From assembly GCA_905147135.1 (NCBI GenBank), contig LR990046.1:17514501-17578500 (forward strand): DNA of 64,000 nucleotides, read 5' to 3'. Below the pieces are notes generated by a model. It saw only the letters and a list, made by a program, of their open reading frames with translations, was not told the origin of the DNA and ran no database searches. Source of the DNA: Blastobasis lacticolella (lineage: Eukaryota > Arthropoda > Insecta > Lepidoptera > Blastobasidae). Numbering within the stretch: position 1 is the first letter of the stretch; each line of letters opens with the position of its first letter. Shown one piece after another: positions 56,401-64,000 of this stretch. The position numbers were made by a program, and so were the translations under genes.

Positions 56401-59400
56401 AGTGCTGATTTTCAGTGGAATCTTGACGAAATCGAAATTAATGATGATCGAAATCGAGGATGCCTAGCCCGTAAGGCTAGCTGGATGACTATTCTTATAT
56501 CATTACATACTTTTTGTTTTCAATCTTCGGCCGCCCAAATATGTCTTCTACTAAGTCCTTTCATAAAAATAATCAACTCTCCTTATTATTTTACATACCT
56601 AACTTTATAATTAACAGTTGATGACTAAGGTCACAAGAAACGACGCGATAACAAAGGAGAACAACCACTATTGATGATAATACTGAGAGCTATTTGCGTA
56701 ATTTACATGTTATTGGCTTTAATGTCGATGTAGGTAGGTAGAACACTTCGGAAAGTTTAGTTAGCAACCCAAGTCTGGAAAGCTTTAAAGACAGTAAACC
56801 AGCGAGACATTTCCATGGTCCCGCCTCCAAGGATTTATAACTTTAATCTTGTTTGCCTCTCCCTTGTTCGTAAGACGACCGTTTCATTAGGCAAACTTTA
56901 AATCTAATAATAAATTATATATTAGTCATTATCATTATAATGCTGAGTACCAATAAATTCTTGATGACTTCAATCCGCCTAACTTCCCGGTGAGTCCCCT
57001 GAATTGGTAGATACCACCGCCTCGTCTATTTCTGCCGCCAAGCACAATGCTTACATTGTTGTATCCCGGTTTGAAGGATACAATTAGATATGTAGACAGC
57101 AATATCACGTATTTGAGAAACGATGTTTGTCTTCACGCAACAATATCTTAAAGGATTTTGATTAAAATTTGCTGTATTGTAGCTTAAAAAGACCTGAATA
57201 ATACATAGGCTATAATTTATCCAGAAAAAAGTTGATTCCGTGGATGCGAGCTGTATGTACATCAGTTGACCGAGCTGCGGGCGGAAACTAGAAACAGTGG
57301 AGACAAGAAGACTATAATTTATCCGACATCTGTTCAAACACAATCAACCATTGCCTTCACTTCACACTGGCCATTGTGACAGTTTTAATGCCGGCTCTTT
57401 ACTAGGCACCTACCCACAGCTCGGATACGCATTTCGACTTAGTTATGTATGAAACCAACCACGGTGAATCTACATCTCATCGGAAATGGGAATTCTCAAA
57501 CTTTCTTTATTGATTAGGACATTAAGTATCTCTTTCAATCGTCAAAAAGGAGGGGAAGGGAAAGTAGGAAGGAAACACACAGTGTCACGTTTGCCGGGCA
57601 CAGAGCCAATTTATCAATGAAGAAGCTAAGGATCCTAAGCAAGCAAGGGAGGCACAAATTACAAACAACGAATACCTACGCGATACAAAGAACAACCACC
57701 TAGATAGTAAGTATCAATCAACCCAATTCGCTCACATTTGCTTCCTTTATTGAATAATCGCTTAACAGAGAGCCCTTTGTCTTTCCAAGTTTTATTAACA
57801 TCTCGCCGTTCACACAACAGGCATGCTCTATATTGTTATTATTAGATATTATAGACACGTAGGGTCAATGAACAGCCGATCCAGCTTGTGGGGTGAATGC
57901 CATAAAAATGATATTTATTGCGGACTCAGGAGATAAAATGTTGTTTTTTTGTAAGCTAGGTATATTGCGAAATACCTAAGTGTTAATTAATAACTTTATG
58001 CTATAGCATCTAGCTACAAATATAAATAAAGAATCCTTGTAAATACTGTAGGTATACGTATAGACAGACAATCAGTCAAAGTCAACCCAAAGTTAGTCTA
58101 AGGAGACATAGTAAGTATGACTGATTAGAAAGAGGAACGTAGGTACCTATAAACATTATCAGTTATAGGTAAACCCCCTTAAGTTATATCAGAGAAGTCT
58201 TATTGGTTAAATTGTCTTTCAATCGATCATGAAACGATCAGTGAAGGTACCCAAAAACTTCAAACACAATAACCTATAGAATTGTCACACACATTTTTCT
58301 TTTCAAGGTGTGTGTTCCAACTGTGGAATCGGAATCGGTATCACAGGTAGGGGATTCCGTATCCCTGTTACCGACTGGCTAACTGAGTTGAATCACATCC
58401 ACTACGGACTTCCTCAACAAAATCTTTGTGTTTCGAATTTGTATTCCCAACCTAAGCGGCAATGTATACTGGGTCATTGTAAAACGTGGCGTTTGCCGTT
58501 TCCTAGTTGATTTATTGGTATACTAGCGGCGCCGGCTCGTTCCTTTTAATTCTTACCGACCTTTATTTATTAAGTTTTATTTTATCGCTCTGCTGTTATT
58601 GGCCGAGAGGCAATTATTGCTGCGCTCCATTTCAACGCTTTCTTCGAGCTCCATATTGATTTCCATTCACTGTATACCTCACTCACTGAACCTAAAGAGT
58701 AGATACAGAATTGCATAATTTGTTGAATTATTGCACTGCGATGATTTTTGTGGTAGGTTGTGTGTTTCCGCGGCCTTCGCCAGATGAGATGCCACCGTTT
58801 CGCCCAGACCTAATTTTATCTACCGAAGTAGGTACCTACTCGTATCTACAAGTTACAATCCATCGTTAATATTATAGTTAACGCATTCTATTGGCTTTTC
58901 GCGAGATAAGCAATCATATATCTACCTACTACTAAAATTGCAATTGATAAAGTATAAATAAACATCATATCTAAATATGTTAATAGTACCAATATTAATA
59001 ATACTTATAAGGCATAGCGAATTGAGGGGAATTATCGAAATCAACTACCTAATGATAACATCTAATAAATAGATAATGTGAAAATATCTAAGTGTCTCTA
59101 GTGATTATTTGTATAGATCTACTCTTTCTGAATAGGTATCGAAAACAAGGTTTATATAGCTACAAATTTTTGGCAACACCACGTCATTTGCTACTCACCA
59201 TAACGTTTTTGGCTACTTTTACTAAAAATATAAAAATACAAGCCAATTGGGCCACAAAGAATAAAAAATACAAAAGTTTTATTTTTGTCGAGTTTATCAT
59301 TTCGATACAGATTAATAAACTTTGCATTTTCCTGTTCCTACTCATTCATTCTTGCAACATGTGGGCGACTAAGAGATTTAATCTGTTTGTTTACATTTTA

Positions 59401-60526
59401 TGCGTAGCGTAGGTATTTCTAAGAAAGACAGGCGATTCTTGATACCTATTTGTTTATTTGAATATCTAGTACATGTCTGAGTCGCTTCAGTGAATTGACT
59501 TAGTCACTTCAGGGGTCTTGAGTTATACCCAGAAGCTTGCCGGTATCCCAGACTAGTTAGAGGAAGTGGCTGCTAACTATTGTAAAATTAGAACACAGTG
59601 CATTGTGTTCTATTAGGTAGCCATATTTATTTAGATCGTATATTTATAATCTCTAAGCTCTAAATACTGTTTCAAATTTCATTTTTACGTTGACACCAGA
59701 ATGGCGTCAAGCGACAGTGATGACTCCGGAGTTTAGTAAATCGGACGCTTTAGGGATTTTAGCCCCAGCTTTTTTAGTATTTCACATAAGCTGTGAAATG
59801 GAGAGCTCTGGTATAAAGCCTGAAGTACTGCATCTCAGAGGTCTTGTAGTCCATAGTCTTGGGCGGCTTGACCCTTCACTTCACTAAGGGCTCTAAATAT
59901 TTATTTATTTAATAAATCTTCATGCACAAAATAGTACAAAGGCGGACTTAAAGCTAAAATAGCCTTATCTACCAGTCAACCAGGAGATAAAGGGTAAAGA
60001 AAAAGTTAGGCGGTGCAAGAGAAGCTGCTAAACAAGATGGAGGGGGGAACCGTTAATGCAATTATAGCCGAACCAGAGATAACAGTACAGATAAATAGAT
60101 AGATAACTGAAAATAAGTAATATAAATATAATAAAGCTAGAAATAAACGTGAGTGAGTGGGTAATACCGTTCGCGCTCCGCTCTGGAGTTGAGTTTTTTA
60201 TGCCACACAGTGGCAAACGACCAGAGAGCCCACTTGATGGTAAGCGGTAACTGTCGCCCACATCTACGAATCATGCATTTAGGTTGCAGTTAACAAGAAT
60301 GCAGAACCGCAGATGCGTTGTCACTGTGAGGACTAAGGCCTTTAAACTTCATCTGTTACGGTTGGGAGTTAACTCTAGTATAAATACCTTTGCATGACTC
60401 AGGGTCCAACATGCCATGACTCATTGACGTAAGACACTGCTTTGTCCCCCTATTACATAGTAGATATTATACATATTACCGCTCGAAATATCATACATAA
60501 ACATTAGACCACAGCTCGGTTGTACA

Positions 60527-60900
60527 TAGGGATGCCAACTTTTTTTAGACCAAATATAGTGTTTTCGAGTTTAGAAGCCATAAACGTTTACGAGTAGGTA
60601 GGTTTCTTAAATAAATATTTTCTGCTACATTGAGCTTCATAGCTGTTTTGTTTTATTTGACTTGAGTTTGACGTCACGTCATACAAATGTCAAGACTCAA
60701 GATCGTTCTGAAATATTCGATTTGCATCAGGATAATTTTTCTTTTGAGGATCTTTGGACGCGTTCCGTTTTGCGGTAAGTGGTAATGTGGTGCTAATTAA
60801 ATATAGTAGTTTCGCCTACTATATTTTAATTTTTAATTTATAGTAGGTAGACTCCTAATATAGTACGATACTTTATAATATAGTAGGGTTGGCAACCCTA
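60527..60900 (-). mobile_element. Non-autonomous hAT-like element, copy 3 (reverse)
   Basis: Plus-strand ends TAGGGATGCCAAC and GTTGGCAACCCTA, flanked by GTTGTACA at 60519-60526 and 60901-60908, an exact 8-bp duplication. It is 374 bp and in the opposite direction to copy 2. No transposase frame. Confidence 0.92.
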
Positions 60901-63900
60901 GTTGTACATAAGGTTGTATGTATGGATATTGTAATGTACCGTACAGGCAACAAATCATACTGTTAAACAGGCGCTGGCGCCCCTCAGTCGCCAATGTCCA
61001 TCAGCACAAGCCCACCGGTCCGGCATACGACGTAGTTCTAGATTATTTTGGGATTCCTTTTCAGCTGCGCCGGCAAGCGTACGCGATAATATGGGGAGTC
61101 AATTAGAGGTACTTTGTTACCACGGACTCCTACACAGATTATCTTTTTTTACGTAATTTACACAAATTAAGTTTATTATGTTATCATTTTATCGATAGTA
61201 TGTATATAAGCTGTATGTGTAAGCTGCCGACACAAAAGGATTATGGCTCAGCACAGTGTCACCTAGAAGGGCAACACACAAATTTTTAGCCAAAACCCAT
61301 ATCTAAATAAATAAATAAATATACATGGACAAATTCACACAACGCCATCTAGCCCTAAAGTACGCAAAGCTTGTGTTATGTGTGTTAGGTAACTGATAAA
61401 CTACAACTATACTTTTTTAATACATTCTTATTATACATACTAAACCCAGACCCGTAACAGATATGAAAATTCATCATTTCAATTTCTGATAGGCCAGGAA
61501 TCGAACCTCTGCGTGGCGACCGGCATGTTAACCAACCGAACCACTCAGGTCGTCAAATACATATATCTAGAACTCGTACAGTAGACATCATAACGAACTG
61601 TTTCTGAACCTCATTGCTCAACACTTAACCCATTAACAGCTCCGTTTGTTTCTGCCATTATTAATGGGATGTTTGTCAAGCGTGGACTATTAATTAATTT
61701 GGCAGTCGGATGGGTTAACCATGCGACCTCCACTGGTTGTCTGTCAACGACCAAAAACTGGAGTAGATAAAGGCTGGTACACAATTATTCATTTTAATTC
61801 GAGCTTTAAGAGTTGGATCGGTGAAAACGATGTTAAGAAGTTATTTTTAATGCCTATGTAGGTAATGTTAGGTACTAGGTATATATAGGAAATATTAGTA
61901 CCTATCTATAATAGGAAAGACATCGGTATTTATTTATTTACTTATATGCTTGCCTACAGAGTTTACAACAGACTTAGATAGATAGAGAGATATAAGTAGT
62001 CTTAATTCACACTAAATTACAAAAAACAAAATTTTACAGGTCTATTAAAACATTGTGGGCAAAAGCGACCTTATCACTACGAGCGATCTCTTCCAGGCAA
62101 CTTAGCTAATTGATACAGCTACATACATTATTAGATGATTGTAACCTCGGCAATCACTCTAATCTCGTTTATAAAAAGAAAGCTACATGTGTATTTTAAA
62201 TATACGCGCGGTATCTTACATATTATTTCCTTGATCAACAATGGCACAATGACTTAGGTACCTAAGTAATTAAATAGTGATCATCGTTCATTTATATTTT
62301 GATTGTGGTTGCAAAAATAACCTCAAGCTTTATTGCGATATGACTTAGTCTAGATTCGCGCTGACCGCAAACGAGTTGTCCTTATTATAAATAAATCCAT
62401 TAATAATTATACCTAACCTTAGGTCATGCAATGAGTCCCGTTGAATACAATAATAAAAATTAATATTATAGTCCCTTTCTATAATAACATTTTCTTTTTT
62501 ACATAATGAGTCCCGGCCGTGTCTACAGGTTAAACAGTCATATATTGACTCGACTAGCCTATCAATGACCACAGACCAAATTAAGAGCTCAAACCGCATA
62601 CCGTCAAGCGCGAACCGGTTTTAAAATTTGAACTTCGAATCTCTTGATCCCAATAACTCCTGCAGCTGCGTACGTATATCTATTTATATTTATGGCTGCC
62701 ACCAACTAGTTCTTTCGTTTATCTATCCACGTTAATGCACATGTTAATTGATACGCAGCCCGCATTCTTCTAGACTTTATTGGCCTTAGCCTCTAAGAAT
62801 TTTTATATTATGTGCAGTGACGTCTCAACAGCCAATATTAGGGGTTATTTAAAAGCCATTTAAGGAAAGTGGTAATATAGTAGTTCTGTTGTGGTATTTA
62901 CTTAACAAATTACTTATTGAAAACACGACAAAGGTTCTTTGACTTTGCCGACTGCAATAAACGTGGTTGTCCACATTGTTGTCCATTCATGAAACAGTTA
63001 TCTATTGTGGAAGTAGGGAAGCGAAACGAACCGCATTTTAGCACACAAAGTGTTGCTGTTATACAGATTAGAAAATTGCCTTCTTAGGTACTAATAATGG
63101 AGGGAGCAGAAATGGTAAATAGGTATATTTGATAGGGTGCGTCCAGATCTCGCGAAAGTGCCGCGAATGTGCCGCGAATGCGTCGTACGCACGTCGCTCG
63201 CGAACAGTACGGCCAGCACAGGTGTGACCTCTAGATACTGATTTCTCTTTCATACTAAGGTATTCAATACTAAGGTATTGAGAGAAGGAAGCAAAAGATA
63301 TCTCGCGGCGCGAGCTATGTCGCAGGCACACTTGTGCTAGCACGCACGCGTGTAGTACGACGAAATGCAAGCCCGCAGTTCTTGTATCGCATCGTCTAGC
63401 TACCGAGTAAAATGTTACTTTGTAAAGCTTCTAAAGTAGTAGACAAACAAATGAACTCAATACACCAAGTAGGTTACTGCGAGTCATTAAAATATAATTC
63501 CAAAGATTGATGTCCATAATTAAGTTACTGTAACGTTGCTCCCGAGTTCGTAATAGGAGCATCGTCAAATCACCTCTCGCTGCGCTGGCGCAGAACACCG
63601 GCGCGCTCTAGACGCGGTAATGTGCAGTGTTTATGACTAATGTATATTTGTAACTGCGACAAAAGCTTACAATCTAACAAAAGTGTTGTAATTCCACACC
63701 GTTACGTGTTTGTTAGTGGACTGTACTCGACAAAAACTTCAAACCTTAACGTCTTGAATTAGAGTATAATTTTGCGTGAGGAGATCCTCGTGTTTGGAGG
63801 CGGGCGGCGCCTTTGACAGAAAGAGAGATAACATCTACATCGGGCAGGTAGACTTTATTGCTGTGGTCCTTCGCAATGCCACCACGAATATTTGTTTCGT

Positions 63901-64000
63901 GTCAGTTTTCACACAGGAACGACAACAGGTAGGTACAAAACAACTGATTATTGGATTCGTAATCGGAACCGTTTGTTTGTTTTCACGTCAGAAGTGGGCG
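60901..64000. other. Right-end stretch, no gene recognised
   Basis: It contains a SINE family A copy (61301-61552). From about 63130 to 63830 GC-rich patches appear (GTGCCGCGAATGTGCCGCGA, CTGCGCTGGCGCAGAACACC, GGCGGGCGGCGCC) between AT-rich parts. These could be repeat remnants or lie near a promoter, but no exon can be supported. Confidence 0.5.
61301..61552 (-). repeat. SINE family A, full length
   Basis: In reverse: TTCACACAACGCCATCTAGC, then TAACTGATAAACTAC, CCCAGACCCGTAACAGATAT, CCAGGAATCGAACCTC (B box) and CCGAACCACTCAGG (A box end). The T-rich 3' tail lies at 61301-61325. Confidence 0.9.

Larger units (their letters stand above)
53524..60526. other. Intronic/upstream stretch, no gene recognised
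   Basis: It holds a short SINE family B copy (54165-54282), a hAT-like element (55076-55429) and an interspersed repeat (56225-56400). A fragment at 57150-57300 (ATACATAGGCTATAATTTAT, GAGCTGCGGGCGGAAACTAG) resembles a widespread lepidopteran repeat. The rest shows nothing recognisable. Confidence 0.6.

Noticed and set aside
63068..63370. Minus-strand frame starting MHFVVLHACVLAQVCL as the missing glypican signal-peptide exon
   Set aside because: The start looks like a signal peptide, but nothing after it matches a glypican N-terminus and no donor in the right phase could be chosen. Not supported.

Overview
This is animal nuclear DNA, most likely from a moth or butterfly. It is AT-rich, has long introns, is full of short TAGGTA/TACCTA-type runs, and carries interspersed tRNA-derived SINEs and non-LTR retrotransposon 3' ends of the kind that fill lepidopteran genomes. 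There is no sign of bacterial, plasmid or viral organisation.

One protein-coding gene can be supported. It is a glypican on the minus strand, best matched to the GPC4/GPC6-like branch (Drosophila dally-like, dlp). Seven consecutive internal coding exons were placed by in-frame joining across GT/AG splice sites: 25835-25987, 10951-11074, 10484-10594, 8325-8481, 5652-5814, 4639-5202 and 3672-3825. Together they give 1426 coding bases, about 475 residues, with no frameshift or stop. Thirteen of the fourteen cysteines that define the glypican ectodomain are present with family spacing. The signal peptide and first cysteine must lie on an exon beyond 25987, not found here and perhaps beyond 64000. 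The heparan sulfate attachment region and the GPI signal must lie below 3672, and were not found in the 3.6 kb available.

The rest reads as intron. Positions 1-3671 and the introns between the 3' exons hold SINE pieces, a 20-bp-period tandem repeat and a 34-bp minisatellite. The 14.8-kb intron (11075-25834) and the long upstream stretch (25988-64000) are mosaics of: a ~250-bp tRNA-derived SINE (family A); a second tRNA-derived SINE (family B, ~290 bp); 3' ends of at least two LINE families, one with a readable reverse-transcriptase C-terminus at 29373-29780; and several non-autonomous DNA elements with inverted repeats. One of these is a three-copy hAT-like element with exact 8-bp target duplications.

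The items most worth a second look are a sense-oriented SINE whose tail sits 8 bp from, and apparently supplies, the 3' splice site of a glypican exon; the hAT-like family; two copies of a fold-back element, one nested in another palindromic element; a near-perfect 64-bp-arm hairpin; a set of hairpins just inside a glypican intron; and a few CpG/GC-rich islands that look regulatory. I found no convincing undescribed biological system, and nothing supports a second protein-coding gene.
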